Positions 25,823-38,788 are shown, counted from the stretch's first letter. The stretch: DNA of 64,000 nucleotides from Benincasa hispida (GCF_009727055.1 NC_052349.1:96001839-96065838), one strand, 5' to 3'. Numbers and translations are program-made. The notes: generated by a model not told the origin, from the sequence alone.

Positions 25823-27547
25823 TGTTGGGATTGATACTCGAAGGTCTCGTCTCCTGTAGTTTGTAAACACATTTTGTACGAATGCTTGTGATGTATAATA
25901 TATGATATTTATTTCACTTATTGACTTTGCACATTTAGATGTTTTATTTGCTTTACCACAAACCAATAAACTTAAAATCCTTAGTTGTGTTTATGTAACT
26001 TAAGCATGTATGTAGTGACATACAAGTGGATCTTGTCTTATGTGATAACCAAAATGGTCTGTAGAATATGGATATAGGAGGGAAACCTTATCCTGGTAAC
26101 ATTACAGACGTGTCTGCTTTGTGGAATAGTTACAAGTGTTGTGACTTGTCACAGATGGTCTAATCCTGATCATTTGTGTAGGGGATATAGAAGCGGGGCA
26201 TCCTATACCAAAAGTTTGTATAAGACCTAACCATGAAGTGTTAACATCTCACCATATAGCTCCGTTAATGATAGAGACTTGACTTCACTAGGATGACCAT
26301 AGGTAACATGACCTCAATCCTTAGTGAGTTGGGAATCCTTCTATTGAGGGAAGTTCTTTGATTTGCACAGGTGCGAGTGCCAAGAGCACCGACTCAAACC
26401 TACAACTTTGGGGATTCGTCTGATTTGGGAGCAGGGACTCAGCTACACAAGATAGAGTTCACTTCTTCCCCAATGCAGGGGTAAGTAGATAGATTGCTCC
26501 CTTAAGGGCTGATCTCGGGGCTTGAACAATGTGGTGCCACACACCTTCTCATGGCTCGAGATGTAACTAAAGAGGCAAAATAGTAAATTGTCCAACTGTA
26601 CTTACTAGCATCTATGAAGGGTCATCGTATTGATAATTGATTATATCCAATAGACAGAAATATATCTATGGTAAGAAGAGTTCAACTATCGGTCTTTAGT
26701 GGAATTCCTGCCAGTTAACGGATGGTGGATATCGTGGCTAAAGAGTTTAGTCAGTTATTCACGTACCGTTGGAGCTTTGAGCCATAGGTCCATAAGGTCC
26801 CCTTGGTAGCTTGGATACAAGTTGAGAATCAGTTTTTGGGTCAATTTGAAATGTTCAAATTGACAAGAGGGAGTTCGGTTATATATGATATAATTGAACT
26901 AGTTAATTATATATGATATAATTAACTTTATGTATGAGATACATTAATTTGGAGGAGAGACACCGGCCTTATAGGAAAGGATCGCTTACCTTTTCCTACA
27001 TGATTGTTTAGACGATCGTATAAAGTATAAACGATCGCTTAGCTTTTCCTACACGATTGTTTAGATAATCGCTTACCTTTTCCTACATGATCGTATACTT
27101 CACCTAAACGATCAGTCATTTTGTCTATACGATAGATGAGCCTTTCTCCCACTTGCTTGATCGTTGTATACGATCTCCGTTCCTCTTGCCCTCTACGAAA
27201 TCCAAACAAAGCCCACCCTTTGGATTCTCATTCTAAGAATACTAAAGGCTTCGAGTGATGCTGTCGTCTCTGTTTCCTGTTGTTCGTGTGGAGACTATTC
27301 GTGGTAGAAGATTGGGATTTGCTGAACGATAGCTTGCCGTTCCAGAGAAAGCGACATTTGCTGTGAAGAAAAAGTCTTCAATTAGTATGATCTCTTGGTC
27401 TCTTATTTATTGATTCTCTAAGCATGTCAGTAATTTAGGGTTGTGAATGCATATCTGTATGTTTGAATGTATATGTTGAAATTCTGTCACAATGAATTGG
27501 AAAGATCCACTTCCGCTCATAGGTACTCTTGAGTAAGAGTTCCTTCA
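25823..27547 (+). repeat. 3' LTR of element C, with internal deletion
   Basis: 1,725 bases, same family and orientation as 14,375-16,480. Near 26,945-26,975 it lacks most of a ~400-base stretch present in the 5' LTR and shows about 25 bases of unmatched sequence there, the look of a filled deletion. Palindrome variants remain at 26,975-27,175. It ends TTCCTTCA at 27,547. Confidence 0.9.
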
Positions 27548-27552
27548 ACCTG

Positions 27553-28303
27553 ATGGTGGCTTAGAGGATCCATTGACCTTTAAATAGGAAATGGGAGATG
27601 TAGACTGAGACTAGTGGATCAAAACCATGAACCTCGAAATGTAGTCTATGTACTTCAGTTCGGTGTGGGAACTTATAGATCAGTCGGATGGGGTAAAACT
27701 TATTGGTTGCAAATGGATTTACAAGAGGAAACGAGGTCAAACTGGTAAGGTACAGACCTTTAAGGCTCGACTTGTGGCAAAAGGGTTTACCAAAAAGAAG
27801 GGGTAAGACTATAAAGAAACCTTCTCTCCTGTTGCTATTCTAAAGTCAATTAGGATACTCTTATCCATAGTCACTTTTTATGATTATGAGATCTAGCAAA
27901 TGGATGTCAATATAACCTTTCTTAATGACCCTCTTGAGGAGAGTATCTATATGGCTCAAGGGGTTCATTGAACATGGTCAAAAGCAAAAAGTTTGCAAGC
28001 TAAAACGATCCATTTATGGGTTAAAATAAGTGTCTAGATCCTGGAATATAAAGTTTGACACTGTGATCAAATCTTATGGTTTTGAACAAAACATTGACGA
28101 CCTTGTGTTTACAAGAAGATTGTTAACAAAACTGTAGCATTCTTAATATTGTATGTTGATGACATCCTACTCATTGGGGTTGATGTAGGATTCCTGGCTA
28201 ACGTTAAGAAATGGCTAATAACTTAATTCCAAATGAAAGATTTAGGAGAAGCTCAGTATGTTTGTGGAGTCCAAATCATTCGTATTGCAAGAACAGAATG
28301 CTA
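27553..28303 (+). pseudogene. copia reverse transcriptase of element B, first part
   Basis: Continues B's pol after element C. Recognisable blocks: EDPLTF, SVWELIDQSDGVKLIGCKW, IYKRKRGQ, VQTFKARLVAKGFT, ETFSPVAILKSIR, QMDVNITFLND, then FLILYVDDILLIG with an intact YVDD at about 28,150-28,161, and MKDLGEAQYV. Stops and frameshifts are frequent. The text breaks at 28,303 where solo LTR X inserted, and picks up at 34,182. Confidence 0.88.
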
Positions 28304-28554
28304 TGTTGGGTTTTATGCCATAAAACTTGTAGATAGTTAATGTAAAATTTGACCGATCTTTAATAAAATGTTATTAATGTTTATTTCAATAAATAGTTAT
28401 TTTTTATCTTGTATTTATCTTGCCTATGTAACCATACTTCAATAAACTAACATCCTAGACTGTTGAATCATGAATTGTATGCGGAGATATACGGGGATCA
28501 GTGTTCAAGATACAACCTAAAGGGTCTACAGTATATAGATAAGGCTGGTACCTT

Positions 28555-30775
28555 TGTTGGGATTGGTATCCTAATTCTCCCAAGGTCTCGTTGTTTTGTA
28601 AAGATACACATTATTTAATGAATAAAATAAGTGTAATTTAATTCTGGCATTAACTCATATCCAATAAACAAAGTTCCTTGGTTATCTTATATGAACTTAA
28701 GTATGTATATGTGATATACAAGTGGATCATGCCTTAAATGATAACCTAAATAGGCCTGTAGTATAAGGATTAAGGTGGGATACCTGATCCTTGTGACACT
28801 ACGGATACGACCTGCTTTGTAGAGGTATGCAAGTGTTGTAAACTACTACAGATGGTAGATCCTAACCATTCATGTGGAGACGTGCGAGCGGGGGTGTCCT
28901 ATACAAAGAGTATGTATAAGACCTTGACCACGAGATGATTAGACTCTGTATATAACACTGTTGATACTAGAGAATTGCATCTCACCTAAACGACCATAGG
29001 TGACATGATCTCAATCCTGAGTGTTTTGGGAACTCCTATCTTTGAAGGTGGTCCTTTGATTAGTATGAGTGAAAGTGGCCAGATTGCCAACTCAACATGC
29101 CTACCTTTTTGGAGACTTGTCTGATCTGGGAGTTGGAAACTCGATCCATAAGATGGAATTCACTTCTTTCCCGAAGCAGGGATAAGTAGAGAGATTGCTC
29201 CCTTAAGGGCTGATTTCGAGGCTTGAACATAGTGACCACAGCTTCTCTTTGGAAGAGAAGACTCAGTCATAGTAGGACTATGACTTATGTTCATTAGAGG
29301 GATCAGTGGTACTTAAGGAGAAAAATGTAACTACAGGGGCATAACGGTTATTGGCTCAGCTGTACTTATGAGCGATCTGTAAAGGGTTGTCACACCACTG
29401 ATTGGTTAAGATAGGCACGTAATATATTTGTGGTAAGGAGAGTTCAGCTTTCGATCTTTAGTGGTGTGTCTGGCAGTTAACTGATGGTGGATCCCATGAC
29501 TAAAAAGTTTAGTCAGTTATTCACGTACCGTTGGAGCTTCTATCTACAGGTACATGAGGTCCCCTTGGTAGCTCAATGAATTCAATTGAGGATCAGTTTT
29601 TGGTGTTGATTTGAAATGTTCAAATTGAGAAGAGGTATTTTGATTATATATGATATCATCGGTTTGATGTATGTGATACATCTAGTGGAGGATTGATGTA
29701 AATGAGATTTATATTAAGTACCATGGAATAGAAAAAGAACTATGGTTTATATGTTTCATGAGATGAAATATTAAAACTATAGGTTATAAATAGAGTATGA
29801 TAAGTTGGTTATCATTTATATTTATAATAATATTAATTATTGGATAATTAATTCTTTTTCTTTAATAACTAAATTAGTGGGTGGTTATTGGATTCATGGT
29901 AGCCGTGATTTTAAAAGGAAAGTGGTTTTCCTATTTTGAAAAGAAGATTTATGAAAAGTTTTGAGTTTTCGCTCTCGCGCAAAAGAAACTCACGGAGTCG
30001 TCAAGTAAATACAGATTTACTAAATGACGGCTGAGTGAACTAAACAATCGTGTAGTGGCAAGCTAAACGATCGTGCTGTATTTACTAAACGATCATATAG
30101 TTTTGTTAAACGATCGCTTGCCCAAAGTAAACAATCGTGTAGAGTCTGTAGGCAACAGACTAAGCTAAATGATGAGCTAAACGATCGCATAGCTTTTGCT
30201 AGACGATAGCATAGCTTTATCTAAATGATTGGCATCAACTTATACAATAGGTCTCTACTATTTCCCACTTTCCCAGTCGTGTACGTGATCGGTGTTTCCT
30301 CTTTCGTCTGCCTCATTCCAAGTCCGAACAAAGCCCACACTCTAGATTCTCACACTAAGAATACCAAGGTAGCCTTGTTAGTGGTGTCAGACTCAACTTG
30401 ACATCGTCGAGGTTCTGTGGAGGCCATTCGTGGTACTGTGGAGGCTGTTCGTTGTTGCAGTGGAGATCGTGACCGAGACGATCGTTGAGGACAAGTGCAA
30501 AGTGTTCGTCCTGTGTTTGTGTGGTGTTGTAGTCGTGTAGATCGAGCGTTCGAGGTTCCTATTATTCGAGCGTTCGTGAGCAAGGAGCGCAGAGATGAGG
30601 CGACAAATGTTCATAGAGTTCTTCCTTGTTCATTTGTTGTTCATGTTGTAATTTATGCATTTTAATTGTATAACCACTTGTTTGACATTGACTGTAAATG
30701 AATTGTTCATTCATGATTGTGACTTGGAATATCTTGTTCCATTGCTCATGGAAATCGCGAATCCGATTTCCTTCA
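28555..30775 (+). mobile_element. Solo LTR Y (element-C-like family), inserted in LTR X
   Basis: Starts TGTTGGGATTGG at 28,555 and ends TTCCTTCA at 30,775 (2,221 bases), no internal region. TSD ACCTT (28,550-28,554) against ACTTT (30,776-30,780), one C/T difference. Upstream and downstream LTR-X text joins as GGTACCTTATCC-like sequence found in related LTRs. The CGATCG palindrome array is at 30,045-30,235. Confidence 0.87.
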
Positions 30776-31109
30776 ACTTTATCCTGGTGACACTATGGAT
30801 ATGACTCACTTTTTATTCGAGAAAAACAAAATAATCCAACGCATTCGTGTAGAGGACATGCGAGTGGGGGTATCCTATGCAGTGAGTTTGCATAAGATTG
30901 GACCACGAAATAATAACCACAAGATGTAACTCACTGACTAGTTAGGTTTCTATTTCAATAAGATGACTTAGGCAACTTAGTCTTAATCCTGAGTGAGTTA
31001 TGTACTCCTGTTCATGAAGAATTGTCCTTTGATTTGTATGGATAAGAATGGCCAGTTCATCGACTCAATAAGCCTACCATTTTGAGGACAAGAATAGGGA
31101 GTTGGGAAC

Positions 31110-32768
31110 TAATAGCTTGTAGAAATACAAGCTATTGCAATATTTTATTTAGAATTATGAGGGTTGATGATCAGAGTATGTATTAATATTGTTAAGAATT
31201 CATATGGAATAATGAGCTTACGTCGATCAACACTGAAAATCCCTGCTAACCCTATATCATACGTTATTTTGCGTCAAAATTTCTATTTTGTAGTTGTCGC
31301 AGGAATTGATCGCATGCATTGATCCCAAACCATCACAAAGTTGATCACATGTGTTGATCTTAATGAAGGCAAGTCCGTCGCATGAAATTCCTCAACTACA
31401 GAGTGATACCCATGATAGAATGTTGATCACAAAGTGGGTGGGATGCGTTGATGCTTCAGAAGAAACAATCATGAACCCATACCTTGGGAGTATCAAAGAG
31501 ATAAGATCATGATGACATTTCATCTACCGCGTCAGTGAAGGCAGTGACTCAGAGCAGGATTACCAATGCTGTCGACGTTTGAGGTCTATAAATGGAGCCT
31601 TAAAGCCTAAATTCAAAGCATCTAGGACACTACATTAGGCAGTTTCTTGTGATCACAAGCGAGAGTATGAGTACAGTCTTTGATTGTTCTTCATTCCTAT
31701 AACCTTTTTTGATTGACGACTGGAGATTCGTCGAAGATAGAGCTGGAGAGAGACTACTCCACTGCCCATCCATGGCATCACTAGTAGCCTTGACACACAT
31801 CTGATGGAAGCAAAAGATTGCTTACATCTAACCCTCCACCATTCTTCTTACCCCTGTATTGTATTACATATTGGCTTAAGATATTAATACATTTTATAAT
31901 CAATACATCTATTTAGTTCCTTCAACATCATTTTCATCATCATCTTCTACTTTACCATCTTTTACTTTCATCCCAATGAGCTAAGTGCAGATTGCAAGAG
32001 TTATCGCATACTCAATCATGTGGCATAGAGATATGACGCATGTAGTAAACCATCGAGAGGTGTACGTTGCATGAGTATAGTGTGTCAGTCCTCTTTGCTT
32101 AGTGCGAGGCTATCACAATGCTTGTCTATAAGCCGAGTAGCTATAACTAACTGCCCAAGAGGATAAGTAGTGGAGCTCACTAAGCAAAGTAAGCAATGTT
32201 CCAAGAGATAGGAATAATCTTATGCTCAATGCAACCATGCGTTATAGAGATACAAGTATGTGGCTGACCACCGAGAGGTGTATGATGCGTTAGTGTGGCG
32301 AGCTAGGATTACCTTTGTGACCTAACTTAATGACTTGGTGAAATTTCTTCCCAACTCTACTTCTCCATGCATCTCATTACGTGTTATCAATTTTCGCATC
32401 TCTACCAATTCTCATAGTCAAACTTCAATTCCTCAGTCTGTTTAGCTAGAAGTAGGAGTAGCGCATAGCAATCAACTTCTTTCTTTTTATTTTTATTTGT
32501 CGCCTCAAACACATTACTTTATGAACATCACTTAGTTGCAAGTCCTTGTGTTCAACCTTGGATCATCCCGAGAAACTTGTATTCTCGTTATACTTGGCAA
32601 GAGAGTAAGAAAACTTGTGGCAGGAACACATGGTCATCGCATACACGATTAACACACATTGCATATTCTTCAACTTATTGAACATCGCATGCACCATCAA
32701 CACATGATCAATGCATGACCATCGACGCATAGAAAAATATCAACAAATCCAAAATATTTCCTCTACCA
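31110..32768 (+). mobile_element. Solo LTR Z (probable Ty3/gypsy), inserted in LTR X
   Basis: 1,659 bases bounded by TSD GGAAC (31,105-31,109) and TGAAC (32,769-32,773), 4 of 5 bases alike. It starts with a palindrome, TAGCTTGTAGAAATACAAGCTA, close in design to LTR V (TAGCTCTAAAAAAGAACTA), with TA where TG is expected, and ends CTCTACCA. A TATAAATGGAG promoter-like box at about 31,590 fits an LTR promoter. No reading frame. Family placement rests on the palindromic start and is not certain. Confidence 0.65.
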
Positions 32769-34181
32769 TGAACATAATTTCATGAGATGAAATTCACTCA
32801 TTCTCGACTTTAGGTTAAGTAGATGAATGCTCCTTTAAGTAGTGTCTCTGGGACTTGAACAAAGGGCCCTACCCTCTCATTGGCCCGAGAGGGGCTTCTG
32901 TTCAATAGTTGGACCATAAACAGGTTGTTTGTTAGAGGAGTACTGGTACTTAAGGATATAGAGGTAATTCGGGGGTAAAACAGTCATTTAACCCAGCTGG
33001 TGTTATGAACCATGATGAAAGACTAACTTACTATCATTGGTCTACATATATGAACATAGAATTATATCTACAGTGAGAAGAGTGCAACTATGGATCTTTA
33101 GTGGAGTGTATCCACAATTAACGAATATTGTTTAATTGGTTATTGAGTTTAGCCAATTAATCTCATATCATTGGAGCTTCTGATTTGTAGGTCCATGAGT
33201 TTCCCTTCCTAGCTCGTAAAGGGAATTGAGGTAACTATGCTTTGAATAGAGTTTGAAATGTTCAAATTCATTTAGGGAAATAATATAATATATTATGATG
33301 AATTATAACATAAAGTTTATATTTTAATTAAACTTTATAATATAAATTTAATTTTGGATATGATTTAAAATTAATTTATGAGAGTTTAAATATTTGAAGG
33401 AGTTCAAAATTAATGAATTGGATTCATTTTGAAACAATATGTTAAAATTAATGTGTATTTGATGCACATTAAAATTATAGGTTATAAGAGAAATATAATT
33501 AAATATGATTCAAATGTAAGCCAAATCAAATTAAATTAATTTGGAGATAATTTAATTGGAAAATTAAATAATTATTTAGTTTAATAATTAAATTGATTGA
33601 ATTAAAACTATAGATTATGTGAAATGTTTTATTTAATATGATTTAAATGAAATCATTAATTAAATTAGTATTAATTAATGATTAATTAATAATTAATTTA
33701 ATTAATTTGATAACTCCTACATAGGGACTCCACATTTCTCTCCCTCTCTATCTTGGTCGATAAAAAAATTGGTTTTGTTCACAAAGGAGAAAAGAGAAAA
33801 ATTATGCACAGAACAATTCTGACCTTTTAACTCCTCTCAAAGAAAATTCATCTGCTTCCCTTTCTTTTTTCCAGTTCAATTGGTTCCCACAAACCAAAAA
33901 TTACCAGAGGTTTCTCAGAGGATAGGAAGGTTGTTGGTGGTGTTTTAAAATCCCAATTAGAGAATCGGATTCTCACTTGGTTCTTCAAAGTTAAAGGTTT
34001 TTTATCCTTTTTCTGTGATTTTTAAGAATGCTTAATCTAGGTCAATAGGCATTTTTGTTTGTCTTTGGTCTCTGTATTATTTCTGAATTGCTCAGTGTAT
34101 GGGTATTTCAAGCATCCCAAATTAATAATGAGTTTTGGTTTGTGCTTTCTATTGAGATAGGGTTTTCATCTCTACACGCTA

Positions 34182-34977
34182 GCCTTATCACATACATCTT
34201 AAATAGACATGATGTTGTTTAGATATAAAATGCAGAATTTCGAGAGGTATTTACTACCTTTCAGGCATGGAATTCATCTGTCTAAGGACTAGTATCCTAA
34301 GACACCTCAAGAAGTTGAGGATATGAAACGTATTCCCTATGCATCAGCAGTTGGTAATCTAATGGATACCATGTTATGTACACGACCTGACATATGCTAT
34401 GTAGTGGGAATCGTCAGCATGTTTTAGTCCAATCATGGATATGATCATTAGAATGTCGTTAAAAATATCTTCAAGTATCTCTAGAGAATGAGAGACTATA
34501 TGCTTGTGTATGACGGTAAGGATCTGATCCTTACAGAATACACTGACTCTGATTTTTAGACCAATGTAGATTCAAGGAAATCAACTTCGGGATCAATGTT
34601 CACTCGAAACAGAGAGCTATAGTTTGAAGGAGTATAACACAAAGCTATATTGTTGACTCCACTATGGAAGCAAAGTATGTGGCTGCATGCGAAGCGACAA
34701 AGGAGGCAGTATGGCTTAGAAAGTTCTTAACAGATTTGGAAGTGGTGCCAAACATGCATTTGCCTATCACTCTCTATTGTGATAATAGTGGAGCAGTTGC
34801 AAATTCCAAAGAGCGCAAAAGCTATAAATGCGGAAAGCATATTAAGCGCAAATACCATCTCATCAGGGAGATAGTACATCGAAGAGATGTGATCGTCACG
34901 CAGATAGCCACAGAAGACAACTTTGCTAATCTATATGCAAAGAACCTCTCAGCTAAATGTTTGAAAGTAACCTAGTA
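34182..34977 (+). pseudogene. copia RT end and RNase H of element B
   Basis: After X the text continues with LALSHTS, MLFRYKMQN, LLPFRHGIHLSKD and VEDMKRIPYASAVG. RNase H starts at EYTDSDF (catalytic D). Stops and a frameshift occur near 34,557-34,650. 34,664-34,975 is open for 103 aa: MEAKYVAACEATKEAVWLRKF (catalytic E), ITLYCDNSGAVANS (third catalytic D kept), HLIREIVHRRDVIV. This is the best preserved RNase H C-half of the window. Confidence 0.87.
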
Positions 34978-35092
34978 AATCTAGGACTATGGGTTATATA
35001 AATCTAGGGAAAATGGGAGAATTCAGGGGTATATGATGCCCTAGTTTATTGTATTTATGTTCTTTCTCTCACGCTCAAAATTGTTTTCAGTC

Positions 35093-35102
35093 CAAGTGGG
35101 AG
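35093..35102 (+). other. Polypurine tract of element B
   Basis: CAAGTGGGAG, two bases before the 3' LTR start; identical to element C's tract. Confidence 0.85.
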
Positions 35103-35104
35103 TT

Positions 35105-36900
35105 TGTTGAGTTGTATGTCCTGAAACTCGTGGTTTGTAAACATTAAACATATTCTATTTTACAATAAAGATGTTATTGAGGTTTATTTAGTAAAGTTGT
35201 TATTGAATATGTGAATTACACCTTTTTAAATCTAAAATCCAATAAACTAAGAATCCCTGGCTATAGCATGAATATTTAGGCTTTATGTAGAGACATAGAA
35301 GTGGATCAAGTTCGAGTAGTAGCAAAACGATCTATAGTATAAGGATAAGGCTATGTATCTTATCTTGAGGACACTATGGATGCAGCCATTGTAATTGTTA
35401 CAATAGTTGTAATACAAACGATGTGATCCTGAATCATTCATGTGGAGACATGTGAGTAAAGGCATCCTATGCAATGAGTTTTCATAATACTGAACAACGA
35501 AATAACCTCTTTTACTTTATAACATCGTTTACTGTTAAGACTGATTGTTTTAGTTCGATGACCTAAGTAACTTGATCTTAATCCTAAGATAACTATGAAC
35601 TTCTGTTTAATCAGGATTATCCTTTAATCTACATAAATGAGAGTGGCTTAACATCACCGACTCGATAAGCCTCCCGTTTTAGGGGTAAGACTGGGTAGAT
35701 AGCTAGAGACATAGTCCTACAAGACGAAATTCACTCTTACCCGCTACTAGGGTTAGTAGATAGGTTGTTCTCTTAAGTACTGAATCCAGGTTTTGAACAA
35801 GGGGCCCTACCCTCTCTAAGACTTTAGAGGGATTCGATTTGTTGGTTGGACCACAAAGCAATTGTTCATTAGAGGATCGGTGGAACTTAAAGAGCAAGAT
35901 GTATTTATAGGGGTAAAATAGTAATTTGACTCAGTTGTTATTACAAACCACCCATGAAGAATCAACTTACTAATTATGGTTAAATCAAGTGGACAAAAAT
36001 ATATCTACAGTGAGGAGAATGCAGCTACTGGACTTTAGGGGAGGGTCCTGGTAGTTAATGAATGTTGGCTAATTGGGTTAATGAGATTAGCCGATTAATC
36101 TCGAATCGTTGTAGCTCATTATCTGTAGATCCATTAGGTCCCCCTACTAGCTTATATCGGACTAAACCTTTGAATAGTATGATGAGAGGATTTGAAATGT
36201 TCAAATTCGGTTTAAATGAATAAACATTAATTAAATGTGATATAATTAAACATATAATTATAAATAAACAAATTGGAGAGTTGGAAAAATTTAAATATGA
36301 TTTAAATATTGCATATATGAATAGGGATTCATGTTCGGAATTGGTGTTTTATTAATTTAATATTTGATATTAAATTAATTAGATTAATTAAATTGTTTAA
36401 TTAATTATTTAAAATTAATTTTTAATTTTATTTAAATTTATTTTAAATAAAAATTAATTTTATATAAAATAATTAGTTTAATTATTTTATTTAATATTTA
36501 TTTAATTTCCTTTTAATTGAAATTTGGAATTTCAATTGAAAATGAAAATTGAGTTAATGGGTTTTGCCTAAAAAATCCACTAACACAAATACCTAATCCA
36601 AAATTGAAGTTGTTGATGAATTCTTTTTGCATGGTTGATATGTATAAATAAAGTTTTTAATTATTTTAAAAAAAGTTCATGCAAAATTAATTTCTTAAAA
36701 GAAATTGTTCTTACATAATTTTACACCAAAAACATCTCTGATCTCCAAATTTCTTGAATTTCTTCTCTTCAAGTAGTATGATATGATTAAAGGTTGGATT
36801 TTCTCCCAATAGTCGAGAATCAACGCATCAATTGAAACCGATTTCCAAAGACCAATTCCCTTGAGATAGGATTGCATTTTAACAACCCGAAAACGGGTAG
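35105..36900 (+). repeat. 3' LTR of element B (end approximate)
   Basis: Starts TGTTGAGTTGTATGTCC right after the polypurine tract and follows LTRs W and X through the shared LTR core (to about 36,200). The later part is AT-rich and diverges, so the end is an estimate between about 36,600 and 36,900. B's partner LTR is outside the window, so the TSD could not be used. Confidence 0.7.
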
Positions 36901-38480
36901 TTTTTATCATTAAAATGTGGAGGAGAGGAAACATCGAAATTTAGAAGACATTTTTCAAATACAAAAACTGAAAATTTTTTTACACTCTGAAACGAAATCA
37001 CATGCCTTCAAATCTAAGACTCCATTGTTGAACAAATAAAATTAGAGTAGCTCTGAGAAAAATGAAATTGATAGAAAAAATAAATATTTGCAGAAGCAAA
37101 TCAATATCTCAATGATTGTTAAACAAAAAAGAAAAAAGAAAAATAAAAATGAGATTGAAATTCAAACCTCTTATTAAAGTAGGAAAAAAATTGTTGATAC
37201 TAAACATGTGATAAAAAAAATTGTAATACTCAAGATGTGGTGCATAAAATTGTGATATATATTTTATGTGAGACATAACTCTTTGATAGGAACAACGAGT
37301 AAATTTAAGAACTTATAAATTAAAGACATTAAAAGCAAAAACTTAATAACTTAAAATAAAAACAAAAAAAAAACTTAAAAACAAAAAATTTGCAGATAAA
37401 TCAAACAATAAGGTAAATAACTTTCAAGCCGTGAAAAAGAAAAAACACATATTTAACGATCTCTTTATGATCATTCTCAATCACACAATACTGCCAAAAG
37501 AAAGCTTGATCTCTCCCTTTTCTAATTTTTCCATGTTTGGTCTCACTATCTCTTTCCTTTCAACTGATTAATTGTATTTGCTAATACTTGGTTTAGATAA
37601 ATATCATTGTAATTCTTACTAGATAGGTTTTGCTTTTTCTATATTTTAGTTTTGTCATTTAGCATTACGTGGTTTATGTGTATATATATGGTAAGAAATA
37701 TTAACATGATAAGAATACCAATAATGTTTTAATATAGATAAATAATGTCAAAGTGAGTTTGACTAAGTGATATTGATATGTACTGATCTCTCTCTAAAAG
37801 TCGGAGATTCAATCCCTCATCCCTACAATTGTTATATTAAAATAAATAAATAAATGATAAAATGTTATCATCTAAGATGTAGGTAGAAATTTTTACAATA
37901 AAAGAAAAACGTGAAATTTTCTATTAACACTATGAAATAGACAACTAGTTTACTTCACTTTAGATACGTAAGTTACAGTTATATAATGATGTACTTAATA
38001 CAAAGTACGTCATCCATACACTATTCCATTGTTACATGTGAATGGTTAATGGTAAATATATCAAGTATATTAAAGATAGTAAAAATAGAGGTTTGTCCCA
38101 AAAGAAAATGTGGAAAAATCGGTTATATCCTTAAAATTAGCAGTTTTATTGTTGGATTATTATTATATTTTGTATCAAGTATATCAATAACAATAATATT
38201 AAATGATATGCTCAATAAATTAAATCTCACATATATACTTGATATATCAGTATCAATTATATCACTAATATGATATACTTCATATTAGATACATTTGTGA
38301 CATAATGATATACTTCACATTTAGGAGTTATATTAGTGCTATAACTAATATAAAATATATCACTTATATAATAGATTCAACACCTAAAGAAAATTAGCAG
38401 TTTCGCATTCCTACCCAAAACTAATTGTAGAATCGGTTTGCTTACAAGTTATCACTTTGATTTTTGACGAAAATGTATGG
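36901..38480 (+). other. AT-rich intergenic DNA, no gene seen
   Basis: Very AT-rich, with many A-runs (for example near 37,080-37,400) and repeated ATATC/GATATA-rich words at 37,980-38,380. The 95-codon frame at 37,986-38,273 is hydrophobic and built from this simple sequence; I do not think it is a gene. Confidence 0.5.
37750..37822 (+). repeat. Possible tRNA-like relic (SINE-type)
   Basis: GACTAAGTGATATTGATATG followed about 40 bases later by GGAGATTCAATCCC resembles the A and B boxes of a pol III promoter in tRNA-derived SINEs. Both boxes are degenerate and no clover-leaf was confirmed. Confidence 0.25.
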
Positions 38481-38486
38481 TCAAGA

Positions 38487-38510
38487 AATTGTTGTTCATT
38501 GCGCAAAAAA
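38487..38510 (+). repeat. 24-base direct repeat, left copy
   Basis: AATTGTTGTTCATTGCGCAA followed by four A's, identical to 42,866-42,889. The spacing is about 930 bases once the later LTRs W and V with one TSD each are subtracted. Confidence 0.8.
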
Positions 38511-38788
38511 TCACCTTCAAAGACTTTGACTACAAATTCCGATGAAAATCACCTTCGATGACTACCTTCAAGTGAGCAACTCTAACGACCAACTCGAGGC
38601 TTTGACAACCACCTCTGACAATAAACTCTAGCAACCAACTCTAATACCACCTTCATGAGACTAACTTCAGGCTCCAACAACTACCTCCAACTATAAACTC
38701 CGGTGAAAATCATCTTCGATGACCACCTTCGTCCGACCAATTCTCAGCTCTAAAAACCACCTTCGATGACAAAATTCAATGACAAACT
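38505..38788 (+). repeat. Degenerate CCACCT/TCCGA-rich repeat, left part
   Basis: Irregular repeats of words such as ATCACCTTCGATGAC, CAACCACCTC and ACTACAAACTCC. The same material continues at 42,248-42,345 beyond two later LTR insertions (W and V). Its base composition is clearly richer in C and G than its surroundings. Origin unknown; not credible as coding because no frame stays open. Confidence 0.6.

Larger units (their letters stand above)
14375..27547 (+). mobile_element. Ty1/copia element C, inserted in element B, TSD ACCTG
   Basis: A complete-ended copia element with two LTRs (14,375-16,480 and 25,823-27,547), primer site, leader, gag, protease, integrase, part of RT, RNase H and polypurine tract. 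The TSD ACCTG is perfect (14,370-14,374 and 27,548-27,552). Removing C joins B's text ...VVIPD/GGLEDPL... in frame. The first ~245 bases of the two LTRs differ at roughly 16 places by eye, which implies an old insertion. C's RT core is missing and replaced by a minus-strand LTR plus leader fragment (about 21,160-24,849). Confidence 0.92.
28304..34176 (+). mobile_element. Solo LTR X (copia), itself split by solo LTRs Y and Z
   Basis: Starts TGTTGGGTTTTATGCC at 28,304 and ends TCTCTACA at 34,176. TSD TGCTA (28,299-28,303) against CGCTA (34,177-34,181), one mismatch. Without the nested parts it is about 1.98 kb, the usual LTR size here. Its three pieces are 28,304-28,554, 30,781-31,109 and 32,774-34,176. 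Removing X restores B's RT text around LALSHTS and MLFRYKMQN. No internal region is present. Confidence 0.88.
9579..36900 (+). mobile_element. Ty1/copia element B, outermost host of the nest
   Basis: Pieces of one copia element can be read in order across later insertions: leader (9,579-10,021), gag N-part (10,022-10,352), gag C-part to integrase (12,314-14,374), RT (27,553-28,303), RT end plus RNase H (34,182-34,977), polypurine tract, and 3' LTR from 35,105. Its 5' LTR is not in the window and should lie left of element A. Each interruption is bounded by a short duplicated target site, which lets the reading text be rejoined conceptually. The exact 3' end of B could not be fixed; about 36,600-36,900 is an estimate. 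Confidence 0.8.

Noticed and set aside
30350..30614. Two overlapping minus-strand frames
   Set aside because: Within solo LTR Y; no domain and not conserved in the related LTRs.
37986..38273. Hydrophobic 95-codon frame resembling a membrane peptide
   Set aside because: Composed of ATATC-type simple sequence; hydrophobicity follows from AT-rich codons.
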